Shown one piece after another: positions 8,445 to 17,183 of a stretch of 64,000 bases of DNA. The notes under the pieces are model-generated. The model saw nothing but the letters and a program-made list of their open reading frames with translations, was not told where the DNA came from and made no database searches. The stretch is from an uncultured Pseudomonadales bacterium. Its GTDB lineage: Bacteria > Pseudomonadota > Gammaproteobacteria > Pseudomonadales > Azotimanducaceae. The stretch's first letter is position 1, and each line of letters opens with the position of its first letter. A program made the position numbers and the translations under genes. The stretch covers positions 2,170,001 to 2,234,000 of the forward strand of contig OY282379.1 in NCBI GenBank assembly GCA_958295875.1, read 5' to 3'.

Positions 8445-9536
8445 CTAGCCGCGCATCGCCGCGGCAAGCACGGCCACGCGCTCGGCGATGGCCAGCGCCG
8501 CGGTGAGCCCTGGGGATTCGATGCCAAGCAGGTTGACGAGGCCGGGCACGCGGTGTTGCTGCGGCCCCTCGATCACGAAATCGCTCGGCGGCGCTTCTTG
8601 CGGAGCGAGCTTGGGGCGCACGCCCGTGTAGCTGGGATGCAGCCGCTCCGGGTCGAGGTCTGGGTAGTAGCGGCGAATCGCGCAGATGAAGCGGGGCAGG
8701 TGGCTGGCGTCGAACTCGTAGCTTGGCGCGTCCATCCAAACGACGTCTGGGCCGAAGCGCGCTTGGCCTGCCAAGTCCAACGTCACATGCACGCCGAGGC
8801 CGCCGGCTTCGGCGACGGGATAGATGAGATGGCTGAACGGGCTTGGGCCAGACAGCGCGTAGTAGTGCCCCTTGGCAAAGTGCGCGCGCCACGCGCCGCC
8901 CAAGGCAGTGGCGAAGCGCGGCGCATCGAGCCCGGCCGCATTCACTACGCACGCCGCCGACAGCGCGAAATCCCCGCAGCGCACCAGCGGGCGGCCGCTA
9001 TCTTGAGCGAGCCCAGTCACGTCGGTGAGCAGGGCGATGACGCCGCCGTGGGCCTCGACATCCGCCTGCAGGCTCAGCATGAAGGCATGGCTGTCGATGA
9101 CGCCGGTGGTTGGCGAGAACACCCCAGCGCGGCAACGCACCGCCGGTTCTAGCCGCCCGACCTCGGCTTGGGTGAGCCACTCAAGCTCTCCAGCGCCATT
9201 CGCGCGGGCTTGGCGCTGATAGCCGCGCAGCACGTCAAGCTGCGCCGCCGCCGTCGCCACGATGATCTTGCCCAAGCGGCGATGCGGCACGCCGCGGCGC
9301 TCGCAGTAGTCGTAGAGCAACGCCTTGCCACGCACGCTGAGGTGCGCCTTGAGGGAGTCCGTGGGGTAGTAGATGCCAGCGTGGATCACCTCGGAGTTGC
9401 GGCTGCTGATGCCGGTGCCGATGGCGTCGGCGCGGTCGAGTACCAGCACCTCGCGCCCGGCTAGGGCTAGGGCGCGCGCCACGGCGAGGCCGATCACGCC
9501 AGCGCCGATCACCACGGCGTCGCAGCGTTCAGCCAT
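8445..9536 (-). CDS. FAD-dependent oxidoreductase (DAO family, L-2-hydroxyglutarate dehydrogenase-like)
   Basis: 363 residues. The N-terminal dinucleotide-binding motif VVIGAGVIGLAVARALA (about 8-24), then SSRNSEVIHAGIYYPTDSLKA near 44-64 and GVIDSHAFMLSLQADVEAHGG near 142-162, match the LhgO/L2HGDH branch of D-amino-acid-oxidase-type flavoenzymes. C-terminal SPGLTAALAIAERVA is the usual FAD-binding end. These enzymes oxidise 2-hydroxy acids and pass electrons to quinone or oxygen; the substrate here is unproven. The gene starts 6 bases after the tusA stop codon, so the two are probably co-transcribed. Confidence 0.82.
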   Translation of the reverse strand: MAERCDAVVIGAGVIGLAVARALALAGREVLVLDRADAIGTGISSRNSEVIHAGIYYPTDSLKAHLSVRGKALLYDYCERRGVPHRRLGKIIVATAAAQLDVLRGYQRQARANGAGELEWLTQAEVGRLEPAVRCRAGVFSPTTGVIDSHAFMLSLQADVEAHGGVIALLTDVTGLAQDSGRPLVRCGDFALSAACVVNAAGLDAPRFATALGGAWRAHFAKGHYYALSGPSPFSHLIYPVAEAGGLGVHVTLDLAGQARFGPDVVWMDAPSYEFDASHLPRFICAIRRYYPDLDPERLHPSYTGVRPKLAPQEAPPSDFVIEGPQQHRVPGLVNLLGIESPGLTAALAIAERVAVLAAAMRG

Positions 9537-9542
9537 CCGCCC

Positions 9543-9782
9543 TCAAGGCTTGTCCCCTTTCTTGATGATGAAGCGGAGGTGCCCCTCTGCTTCGCCGAGG
9601 TCTTGCAACTCGTGGCCCATGAAACGGCAGAAGTCCCGAAAGTCGCGCCGCGTGGAGGGGTCCGTCGCCACGATGTGAAGCCGATCGCCGGGGCGCATCT
9701 CGCGGACGCGGTTGCGCACGATCATCAGCGGCTCAGGGCACAACAGGCCAGTGGCGTCTAGGTGTGCGTCTGCTTGCTGCAT
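9543..9782 (-). CDS. tusA: TusA-family sulfur carrier protein
   Basis: 79 residues, the size of TusA. The conserved LDATGLLCPEPLMIVRNRV contains the sulfur-accepting Cys of the CPxP motif, and MRPGDRLHIVATDPSTRRDF is the second family signature. TusA receives persulfide sulfur from IscS and relays it towards tRNA 2-thiouridine or other acceptors in the cytoplasm. It is the first gene of a two-gene minus-strand unit with the FAD oxidoreductase. The 170 bases upstream should contain the promoter. Confidence 0.93.
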   Translation of the reverse strand: MQQADAHLDATGLLCPEPLMIVRNRVREMRPGDRLHIVATDPSTRRDFRDFCRFMGHELQDLGEAEGHLRFIIKKGDKP

Positions 9783-9955
9783 GGCGGGCGATGATAGCGA
9801 AAAGGCTTGGCGCGCCCGGCCGCGGCTTGGCGGCGGGCGGCAACGCCCTTGGCCGCGCTGCGGACTACCGAGACTTGGCCTGCCAACTGTGCCCGTGGCG
9901 CCCGCTTAGCCTCACGGGGGCGTGAAATGCCAAGAGCTTTCCTTGACGCTCGCGG

Positions 9956-11071
9956 TCAGCCGCGTGGCGGACGCCCTCCGAGCCGCGCGAGCAGCGCTTC
10001 GCCCGTCTCGCACTCGAGCAGCCATTCGCCGACCTCGTCCAAGCGCGACAGGTCCGTCTCATCCGCCAACAGCGCCGTCACACGGCCCGCCACGCCCGCG
10101 CCGAAACGCCGCTCCGCCATCCGGCCAAGCAGGGCGACACGCCCTTCGACAAGGCCCCGCTCGATGCCCTGTTCGATGCCCTGCACCCGGCCGCGCTCCA
10201 CGCCTTGCGCTAAGCCTTGTTCCATGCCCTGCGCCCGGCCCTTCTCCAAACCGCGCTCCACGCCCTGCGCGACCTCCGCTTCTTTCCAACGCGCCAGCGT
10301 CGCGTCCAACATCGCCGTCATCCGCTCTCCTCCTCTTTCCGCGAGCGCCCGCTCGAAATCTGCCAGCGGCGGCAGGCCCGCCGCCAAGCCGTCCCGCTCC
10401 AGCGCCGACTCCACCCGCAGGTGCAATCCGCGGCGGAACTCCGACGAACCCGCCCCAGCGTGCCGCCGGAAGGCCTCCAGCAGCAGCCTCGGCAAGGCCT
10501 CCGCCGGCGACGACTCCAACTCCGCCAGCGTCGCCAGGCAGCCGCCCGGAACCAGCCGCCGGCCCGCGCCGTCCGGTCCCCGCGCCAGCGCCTGCAAGTC
10601 CACCGTAGCATACATCCGCACCTGCGCCTGCTCAGCGTCGCCGGTCAGCGGCCCCGCGCACTCCGCCGACGCCCGCCACGGCCGCTCGCCGTTGTGGACC
10701 ACGATCGACAGCATCCCCGGCACCTCCCCCTCCGCCTGCGCCGTGCCCGACTGGCGCAGGCCGGACTCCACCAAATGCAGGTAGTCCCGCATCCGCCAAG
10801 CCATGTCCGCGTCGTGGCCGGACTGGAACTCGAGCAGCGCCAGGACGTAGCGGCGGCGGCCGTTCGCCAGCTTCCCCGACTTGCGCTCCACGCGGCGCAG
10901 CTTGTCCTGCACGCGGGTGCGCGACAGCGCCGTCAGGTGCTCCTTGTCCAGCGACGCGGCGGCGCCGAAGTCCAGCCCGTCGGCCAGCCGCGGGGCGACG
11001 AGCCGCACGGTCTCCTCGAAGAGGCGCCGGTCTTGGAACAGCACCTTGTACGGCGCGTCGCTGGCCTGCAT
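9956..11071 (-). CDS. Rpn family recombination-promoting nuclease/putative transposase
   Basis: 371 residues from ATG 11071, where homology begins (YKVLFQDRRLFEETVRLV). The PD-(D/E)XK-like core is in the N-terminal 110 residues: a DFGAAASLDKE segment, then RRRYVLALLEFQSG and MAWRMRDYLHLVESGL, as in RpnA-type proteins. The C-terminal third holds an alpha-helical run of 4-residue G-x-E/x-x-G repeats (EQGLAQGVERGRVQGIEQG and neighbours), then a DUF4351-like end. Rpn proteins are DNA endonucleases linked to RecA-independent recombination and often spread between genomes. It is a single gene flanked by intergenic sequence. No terminal repeats were noticed, so it is annotated as a gene and not as an insertion sequence. 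Confidence 0.8.
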   Translation of the reverse strand: MQASDAPYKVLFQDRRLFEETVRLVAPRLADGLDFGAAASLDKEHLTALSRTRVQDKLRRVERKSGKLANGRRRYVLALLEFQSGHDADMAWRMRDYLHLVESGLRQSGTAQAEGEVPGMLSIVVHNGERPWRASAECAGPLTGDAEQAQVRMYATVDLQALARGPDGAGRRLVPGGCLATLAELESSPAEALPRLLLEAFRRHAGAGSSEFRRGLHLRVESALERDGLAAGLPPLADFERALAERGGERMTAMLDATLARWKEAEVAQGVERGLEKGRAQGMEQGLAQGVERGRVQGIEQGIERGLVEGRVALLGRMAERRFGAGVAGRVTALLADETDLSRLDEVGEWLLECETGEALLARLGGRPPRG

Positions 11072-11339
11072 CGGTCTTCCGGCGGCGTCGGGCTGCGGGG
11101 TGCCAACTGTGCGCCATCCACCGGGCCAATTCCCGCCCAAACGCCACGCCGGGCGGATGTCTCACGCAAATCAAAGACATCTGCCATGCCAAGGCAGCAG
11201 GCCGGCCCCCATGATCCATGCTGACGGATTCCCCTCGCCCGCCCAACTCGCGTCGCCCGCTACAAATGCTTGACTCCCTTGGTCGGCGGCAGGACACTGC
11301 CGGCGCAATGTGGCTGGTCGCCGGCGGAGGGCTCGCGGC

Positions 11340-12929
11340 ATGATCCTGCCTCGACATCTTGGCTGGATGGCAGCGGTGGCGATGGGCTGCAACGCTTGGG
11401 GCGGCGCTGCGTCCGAAGCGCCGGCCGCGCCGGCCGGCGAGGTTGCCGCGGTGTCCGAGGCGCCGGCCACGGCGGCCGGCGAAGTGGCCGCGGCGTTTGA
11501 GGAAGGGCTGGACGATCCCGCACTGCGCATCGAGACGCAGCTCGTCGGCAGCGAGTTCGCCGCCGCCGCGGCGCAGGCGGAGCAGCTCATCGAAGCGATG
11601 CAGCGCGCCACCACCCGCTACGATCCAGCGCTGTCGCGGCCCTTGGCGCTGCTCGGCGATGCCCGTCTCGGCTTAGGCGATGCGCCAGGGGCTTTGGAAG
11701 CCTACGATCGGGCGCTGCACATCGCCCGCATCAACCACGGCCTCTTTGACCCGGGCCAGGTTGACATCGTGTATCGGGAAGCGGTGGTGCATGCGGCGAT
11801 GGGCGATGCGGCCACTGCGGACGCACGCCACGAATACGCCTACAACGTGTTGGTGCGCGCCTACGGCCACAACCATCCAGACCTTGTGCCGGGCCTCTTC
11901 GCCCGCGCCGAGTGGTTTCGCGCCGGCCACAACATTTTCTCCGCCCGCAACCTCTATCAGCGCGCCGCCAAAATTGGGCTGCGTGAGTTCTCCACCGGCG
12001 ACGCGCGCACCATCCGGGCGCTGCGCGGCGTGGCCGCCACGTTCCGGGACGAGCGCTTCCCGCCGGCGCGGGTGCGCGAGCGGCGGGGCAATGCCGCCGC
12101 CCGTCGCTCTGGCAGCAACACGCCGTATGGGCAAATCTCGCTCAATGACTTCTCGCCCGGCGAACTGGCGTTGATCGATGTCGTCAACCAACTGCAGGCG
12201 CGCCCAGACGCCACCGAGGCGGAGATTGCGCTGGCCATGCTCGAATTGGCGGACTGGTATCTGTTGTTCGACAAGCACAGCCGCGCCGTGCCCCTCTACC
12301 GCCGCGTTTGGCAACTGTTCGAGGCTGGAGCGCCGCAGTGGCTGGCGCAAAGGCCAGAGCTTGGGACGAGCGAGCTTGCAGCCGGGGCGAGCGAGGGCGG
12401 GGCAGACGGGCTTGAGGTCGCGGTGAGCGAGGGCGCAGCGACCGGCCTTGAAACCGGGGCGGACGGGCTGGGGGGCGGAACCGACCGGCTCGAGGGCGGG
12501 GCGAACGGGTTCGAGGGCGGGGCGAACGGGTTCGAGGGCGGGGCGAACGGGTTCGAGGGCGGGGCAAACGGGTTCGAGGGTGGGGCGAAAAGGTCACAAG
12601 GCGGAGCAGCGTGGCGCGTCGAGACCTTGGGGGCGCCGACGCCGCTTTACCTGCCGCTGCCTTCCCCGCCGTCGCAGCCCGAGGACGCAGCGAGCGACAC
12701 GTCGGAGCAGGGCATCGTCGAACTCGCAATCACCGTGACGGAGCGTGGCCGCGTGGTGGACATCGAAACCCTGCGTTCCGAGCCCGAGGGATTGATGGAC
12801 CACCGGGTGCGGCGGGCGACGCGCAGCGCCCGTTATCGGCCCACCTTGACGGATGGCGGCCCGGTGCGCACCGAAGATGTGCGCATCGAGTACCGCTTCG
12901 CGCACTATCCGTCCGCACCGAGCCAGTGA
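11340..12929 (+). CDS. Exported TPR protein with C-terminal TonB domain; first gene of the envelope cluster
   Basis: 529 residues. A signal peptide (LGWMAAVAMGCNAWGGAASEA) is followed by a tetratricopeptide-like helical region, about 60-330, including PGALEAYDRALHIARINHG and FSARNLYQRAAKIGL. A low-complexity Gly-rich linker has a 7-residue tandem repeat, GGANGFE, near 385-415. Residues about 455-522 look like a TonB/TolA C-terminal domain: GIVELAITVTERGRVVDIETLRSE, then VRRATRSARYRPTLTDGGPV. TonB-C domains touch outer-membrane partners, so this periplasmic protein could pass force from the ExbB-like channel encoded downstream. The Cys near residue 17 is not in a good lipobox. It is the first of ten same-strand genes. 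Confidence 0.72.
   Translation: MILPRHLGWMAAVAMGCNAWGGAASEAPAAPAGEVAAVSEAPATAAGEVAAAFEEGLDDPALRIETQLVGSEFAAAAAQAEQLIEAMQRATTRYDPALSRPLALLGDARLGLGDAPGALEAYDRALHIARINHGLFDPGQVDIVYREAVVHAAMGDAATADARHEYAYNVLVRAYGHNHPDLVPGLFARAEWFRAGHNIFSARNLYQRAAKIGLREFSTGDARTIRALRGVAATFRDERFPPARVRERRGNAAARRSGSNTPYGQISLNDFSPGELALIDVVNQLQARPDATEAEIALAMLELADWYLLFDKHSRAVPLYRRVWQLFEAGAPQWLAQRPELGTSELAAGASEGGADGLEVAVSEGAATGLETGADGLGGGTDRLEGGANGFEGGANGFEGGANGFEGGANGFEGGAKRSQGGAAWRVETLGAPTPLYLPLPSPPSQPEDAASDTSEQGIVELAITVTERGRVVDIETLRSEPEGLMDHRVRRATRSARYRPTLTDGGPVRTEDVRIEYRFAHYPSAPSQ
12494..12590 (+). repeat. 21-bp in-frame tandem repeat, about 4.6 copies
   Basis: Four successive near-identical 21-bp units start at 12494, 12515, 12536 and 12557, with a partial fifth at 12578. 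The fourth has one base change (gcgaacg to gcaaacg) and the fifth diverges. Each unit encodes seven residues of the GGANGFE type, so copy-number change would keep the reading frame. It lies in the linker between the TPR and TonB-C regions and would be expected to vary in length between strains. Confidence 0.9.
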
Positions 12930-13032
12930 ACACGCGCGATGTCACGCCGTGCCGCCTTCAGGCTTGGTTCAGGCTTGCCGGGCTAGCATGGTGTGGGCAA
13001 CGCGCCGCGGGCTCTTCACGGAACATCACGCC

Positions 13033-14187
13033 ATGACATTGCGACTCACAGCGGCTGTCGCCGTCGCCAGCTTGGCCCTTGCCGCCTGCTCTTCGTCGCG
13101 GCCACCGAGCGTGCCGCAGCCGCCATCCAGGCCGTCGCAGAGCACGCCTTCGCCATCGAGCTCGCCATCGCAGCCGAGCATGCCCTCGCCATCGAGTTCC
13201 CGATCGCGGCCGAGCATGCCGTCGTCGCCGTCGAGTTCCCGTTCCCAGCCGAATCTGCCGACGCCGAGCAGTTCGCCGTCGCGGCCGAGCACGCCGTCGC
13301 CGCCATCGAGTTCGCGTTCCCAACCAAGCCTGCCGACGCCGAGCAGCTCGCCATCGCGGCCGAGCACGCCGTCGCCATCATCGAGTTCCCGTTCACAGCC
13401 GAGCCTGCCTTCCGATTCACGTTCGCGACCCATGCCCACGCCTTCGGGCTCGCCTTCCCAGCCCGGCTTGCCAACGCCATCCAGTTCCTCCACGCCGGCG
13501 AACTTGCCAACGCCGGCCGGCCGGCCGGGTGCGCCGACCCCGGGCAGTGCGCCAACCCGCCCCGGGGAGGATGCGTCGAGCCAAGGCGAACCATCATCCC
13601 AACCGGGTGGCCGACCCGACGCTGGAGACGAGGCAAACGGTGGCCGCCCCAGCCCGCCGGGCAATGACGGTTGGGAGTCCAGCAATCAATTGCCGGAAAC
13701 GGCCGGCGGCGAAACGCGAGCCGTGCCCGGCGGCGGCGGGCAGCCAACAGATCAGCAGCCCGCAGGTGGCCAGCCTGGCGGTGGACGGCCAACGCCCGGC
13801 GATGGCGAGCTCGACGCCGCCTTGGGCGAGATCGATGGCGAGATTTTGAGCGAACGGGCGACAATACTGGCGCGCCGCAACGAAACCGCAGGGCAGCGCC
13901 CGGCGCCGGAGGCGTCAGGCGGCGGCGCCGAAGCCGCGGAGAAATCCCCGGCAGCCGGCGGTGGCGACGCGGAGAAGATGCCTGGCGAGATGCCGGGCGC
14001 GGAGGGCCGGCGGGCGCCGCGCCCAACGCCGGCACGCATGCCCGGCCTGCCGGTGCCGCCGGATGTGGCGGACGCGCGCGATGACGACGTGGTGTGCCGG
14101 CAACTGCGCGAAGCGGCCATGCAAGAGGCGGACGTGGCGTTGCGCGAAAAGTTGTGGGACGAATATCGGCGCTGCCGGGAGCGATAG
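13033..14187 (+). CDS. Ser/Pro-rich lipoprotein with 25-residue repeats
   Basis: 384 residues. An N-terminal signal with lipobox VASLALAAC makes C19 the likely lipidated residue. The next 150 residues are almost entirely Ser, Pro, Arg and Gln in imperfect repeats; the clearest DNA-level unit is 75 bp (25 residues), seen at about 13258 and 13333. A Gly/Pro/Glu-rich region follows, and then a charged helical C-terminus (CRQLREAAMQEADVALREK) that is the only part likely to fold. The Pro-rich stretch could span the periplasm, as in TonB-type linkers; that is inference. No family is recognised. It lies about 100 bases after the TPR/TonB gene and 8 bases before the next frame. Confidence 0.7.
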   Translation: MTLRLTAAVAVASLALAACSSSRPPSVPQPPSRPSQSTPSPSSSPSQPSMPSPSSSRSRPSMPSSPSSSRSQPNLPTPSSSPSRPSTPSPPSSSRSQPSLPTPSSSPSRPSTPSPSSSSRSQPSLPSDSRSRPMPTPSGSPSQPGLPTPSSSSTPANLPTPAGRPGAPTPGSAPTRPGEDASSQGEPSSQPGGRPDAGDEANGGRPSPPGNDGWESSNQLPETAGGETRAVPGGGGQPTDQQPAGGQPGGGRPTPGDGELDAALGEIDGEILSERATILARRNETAGQRPAPEASGGGAEAAEKSPAAGGGDAEKMPGEMPGAEGRRAPRPTPARMPGLPVPPDVADARDDDVVCRQLREAAMQEADVALREKLWDEYRRCRER

Positions 14188-14195
14188 TGGCAACG

Positions 14196-15563
14196 ATGCA
14201 GGAGTTAGGGCAGGGCAGCGCCGCCGCGGAGAGCCAAGCTTGCCGCGGCTGGCTTGGTTGGCCCGTCCGAACATGCCGGCGGCGCCAAGCGCTCGCGCGC
14301 ACTGCTAGCAAGCCCTGTTGGCGACCCGCTGGCCGAGTGCTGGGGTTCGCCCTCCTCGTGCCGCTTGCGGCCTGCGTCACCGAGACGGTGCGCGTGGTTG
14401 ATATGACGCCGCCGCAACAGGCGGCGAGCGCCATTCCGGAGGAAATGCTGCTCGATATCGGCGTGGCGGTCTTTGATCCCAACGTGCCAGAGGGGTATGA
14501 CGAGCAAGTTGAGCGCAATGTGCAGCCCGAAGTGCGTCGCGCCGAAGCCAACTACATGGCGTTCTTTCTGAAGAACCTGCTGCAATCGACGGGCAACTGG
14601 GGCGCGGTGCGCGTCGTGCCCCGGCGCACCGACGCCGTGGACGTCGTGGTCGCGGCGACCATCGAACACTCGGATGGCGAAAGCCTGCGCCTTCGCGCCA
14701 CCGTCACGGATGCGCGCGGCGAACGCTGGTTCACGCGCGAGTATGAGTCCCTCGCCAGCAAGTACGCCTACGACGGCAGCATCCCCGCCGGCATCGACCC
14801 GTTCCAGAGCGCCTATCGCGCCCTCGCCGACGACATGTTCGCCCACCTTGGGCGCTTGTCGCCGGCGGACGTCAGCGCCATTCGCAACACCGCTGAGCTG
14901 CAGTTCGCGCGGGGCTTCGCCCCAGACGCCTTCGGGGATTACTTGGCCGTCGCCGCAGATGGCCGCGTGGTCGTGCGGCGGCTGCCGGCCGCGGACGACA
15001 CCATGCTGGCGCGCACTAGGCGCATCCGCGAGCGCGAATACCTCTTCATCGACACGCTGGACGAGTACTACGAAACCTTCGCGGCGAACATGTTCACGCC
15101 GTATCAGAATTGGCGCCGCGCCACCTACGAGGAAGCCATTGCCTACAACTTGGCGCGCCAGCAAGCCCGCTCCCGAGTGTTGGTTGGCTCCGCGGCGGTG
15201 ATCGGCGGCATCGCCGCGCAAACGCAAGGCGACCGCTTGGCGACGCGCTACGGCGGCTTGGTGAGCATCATTGGCGGGGCGGGGCTGCTGAAAACCGCCA
15301 TCGACAAGTTTGCGGAAGCGAAGGTGCATGCGGAAGTGCTGCAAGAATTGGGCACTTCGGCGGAAGCCGAGATCGTGCCGACCACCATCGAGCTCGAGAA
15401 CCAAACGTTGACGTTGCAGGGCGCCGTGGATGCCCAGTACGAGGAACTGCGGCGCATCCTGAAAAAGGTGTATTTGGAGGAACTCGGCTTGCCCGCATCG
15501 GCCGAACCGGCGTCGAACGCCGCTCGGGAGGCCGCCCGTGAGCAAGCGGATGAACCGGCCTGA
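14196..15563 (+). CDS. Predicted lipoprotein of the envelope cluster
   Basis: 455 residues from ATG 14196. The lipobox-like segment VLGFALLVPLAAC ends about 60 residues in, so translation may instead begin at GTG 14337, which would put the Cys at residue 13; no strong ribosome-binding site decides this. The mature part opens with LLDIGVAVFDPNVPEGYDEQ and has an alpha/beta stretch (GAVRVVPRRTDAVDVVVAATIEHSDG) recalling CsgG/LpoB-type periplasmic lipoproteins. Two short hydrophobic glycine-rich segments follow (RVLVGSAAVIGGIAAQ, GGLVSIIGGAGLLKTAI), then a charged helical tail. I do not recognise a named family with confidence. Probably anchored to a membrane by lipid and co-expressed with its neighbours. 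Confidence 0.62.
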   Translation: MQELGQGSAAAESQACRGWLGWPVRTCRRRQALARTASKPCWRPAGRVLGFALLVPLAACVTETVRVVDMTPPQQAASAIPEEMLLDIGVAVFDPNVPEGYDEQVERNVQPEVRRAEANYMAFFLKNLLQSTGNWGAVRVVPRRTDAVDVVVAATIEHSDGESLRLRATVTDARGERWFTREYESLASKYAYDGSIPAGIDPFQSAYRALADDMFAHLGRLSPADVSAIRNTAELQFARGFAPDAFGDYLAVAADGRVVVRRLPAADDTMLARTRRIREREYLFIDTLDEYYETFAANMFTPYQNWRRATYEEAIAYNLARQQARSRVLVGSAAVIGGIAAQTQGDRLATRYGGLVSIIGGAGLLKTAIDKFAEAKVHAEVLQELGTSAEAEIVPTTIELENQTLTLQGAVDAQYEELRRILKKVYLEELGLPASAEPASNAAREAAREQADEPA

Positions 15564-15608
15564 AACGCGGTTGCGCAGCCGCCACCGCATCGCTAGCTAG
15601 GCCAAGCT

Positions 15609-17102
15609 GTGGAGCCGCTCACCATCAAGCCGGCCGCGGCGCCCCTCACGCAGGGTGGCGTCCGCAAGCGGCGCGTGCGGCTGCCGTCGCTGCGCACCGT
15701 TGTGTTGGCCGGCGTTGCCGTCGCCCTCGGGGCGCTCTTGGGTTGGATTTTCCTCGCCTTGCCGGATCGCGTGGCAACGCCGCGCTTGGCTGTGACCAAC
15801 TCAGCCGACCAACCAGCGGCGTCCGGGCGCAGCCAAGGGGCAGCGGAAGTGACGCCGCCCTTCCGTCAGTTGGAATTGGAGCGAGCGGAGCGGGCCGCCC
15901 GCGAATCGTTGGCGCGGTTCGTGGAGCACACCCGCGCGTTGGAGCAGGACATGAGCGTGGCCGCGTGGGGCCAAGCGGAGCTCGACGCCGCCACCGATCG
16001 GGCGGTTGCCGCCGATCAGCTGTTCCTGCAGGAACGTTACGAGGCGGCGCTTGAGGAATACGAGGCGGCCGTCGCGGCGCTTGTGGCGCTCCAAGAGCGC
16101 GGCGGGGTGTTGCACGATGCGGCGGTGGCGCGTGGCGCCGAAGCCTTGGACGCCAGGCAGCCGGCGACGGCCGCCGCGGCCTTCGCAGAAGCGCTGACGA
16201 TTCGGCCGCAGTCGCAAGCGGCGTTGGCTGGCGCTCGCCGTGCGGCGGCGCAGCCGCGGGCGCTGGAACTCATGCGCGAGGGTGAACGCGCCCGGCTGCG
16301 CGGGGATTTCGCCGCCGCGATGCAGCACCTTGAAACTGCCCGCGCGGTGGATGCGGCAACGCCGGGCCTTGCCGCGGCCCTCACCGCAGTGCGCCGGCAA
16401 GTGGCGCAAAACGTGCGCGAGCAGGCGCTCTCGGCCGGCTTTCGAGCACTGAGAGATGGCGATTTCGATGCGGCGCAAGGCGCGTTCGAGGGCGTGTTGG
16501 CAGCGTCTCCGGAAGAGCCGGCGGCGTTGGATGGATTGCGGCAGACGGCGCAGCAGCGCACGCTGGCGGTGATCGAGCGCCACAGACGCGAGGCGCTTGA
16601 ACGCGAAGCGCAGGGCGATTGGCAGGGTGCCCTCGCGAGCTACGCCGCCGCGCTGCAGGTGGACGGCACGCTCCGCTTTGCCCGCGATGGCCAAGCGCGG
16701 CTCAGCGCCCGCGTCGAAACCCTCGCAAAGATGCAGGCGTTGCTCGCTGACCCGGCGGCGCTTTCAGAGGACGCAACGTTCAAGACGGCCGAAGCGTTGC
16801 TCGCCGAAGCGCAGGCGCAGGGAGCAGCCGGCGGCCCCGACGCGCAAGCGGTGGCGGCGTTTGCAGAGCTGCTCGCCCGCGCCGGCAAACCGCTGCCGTT
16901 GGTGCTCGTTTCAGACAACGCCACCGCGGTGACGATCTACAAGGTGGGGCAACTCGGCGCATTCGAGCGGCGCGAGCTCAACCTGCGGCCTGGCCGCTAC
17001 ACCATCGTCGGCAGCCGCGACGGTTGCCGCGACGTGCGCAAGGAGATTGTGCTGGCGCCGAACATGGCGCCGGTGGCGGTGCGCTGCGAGGAGCGCATCT
17101 GA
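15609..17102 (+). CDS. Bitopic membrane protein with periplasmic TPR-like repeats
   Basis: 497 residues with a GTG start at 15609. A basic N-terminus (GGVRKRRVRLPSLR) precedes one transmembrane helix at about 29-50 (TVVLAGVAVALGALLGWIFLAL), so the remainder should be periplasmic. From about 110 to 390 it consists of tandem TPR-like helix pairs, such as RYEAALEEYEAAVAALVALQ, GEALERGDFxxA-type units and QGDWQGALASYAAAL. The C-terminal 60 residues switch to a beta-rich domain (VSDNATAVTIYKVGQLGAF, then RPGRYTIVGSRDGCRDV) reminiscent of a PEGA domain. It is likely a scaffold in the same complex as the PEGA-SUMF1 protein encoded next, 81 bases downstream. Confidence 0.7.
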   Translation: MEPLTIKPAAAPLTQGGVRKRRVRLPSLRTVVLAGVAVALGALLGWIFLALPDRVATPRLAVTNSADQPAASGRSQGAAEVTPPFRQLELERAERAARESLARFVEHTRALEQDMSVAAWGQAELDAATDRAVAADQLFLQERYEAALEEYEAAVAALVALQERGGVLHDAAVARGAEALDARQPATAAAAFAEALTIRPQSQAALAGARRAAAQPRALELMREGERARLRGDFAAAMQHLETARAVDAATPGLAAALTAVRRQVAQNVREQALSAGFRALRDGDFDAAQGAFEGVLAASPEEPAALDGLRQTAQQRTLAVIERHRREALEREAQGDWQGALASYAAALQVDGTLRFARDGQARLSARVETLAKMQALLADPAALSEDATFKTAEALLAEAQAQGAAGGPDAQAVAAFAELLARAGKPLPLVLVSDNATAVTIYKVGQLGAFERRELNLRPGRYTIVGSRDGCRDVRKEIVLAPNMAPVAVRCEERI

Positions 17103-17183
17103 CGGCATGGCGCACTTCGGCCAGCGCATGGCGATCCGTCCGTCGCACCCGTTGAGCCTCGCGCTCGCCTGGCGGCGTTCCTG

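Noticed and set aside
13183..13425. Possible CRISPR-like array in the lipoprotein repeats
   Set aside because: Repeats are contiguous, degenerate and in-frame coding, without unique spacers of constant length.
12993..13667. Alternative-frame repeats (AEHAVAAIEF type) over the Ser/Pro-rich lipoprotein
   Set aside because: The repeats are a by-product of the 75-bp DNA repeats; the chosen frame has a lipobox and continues to a plausible C-terminus.
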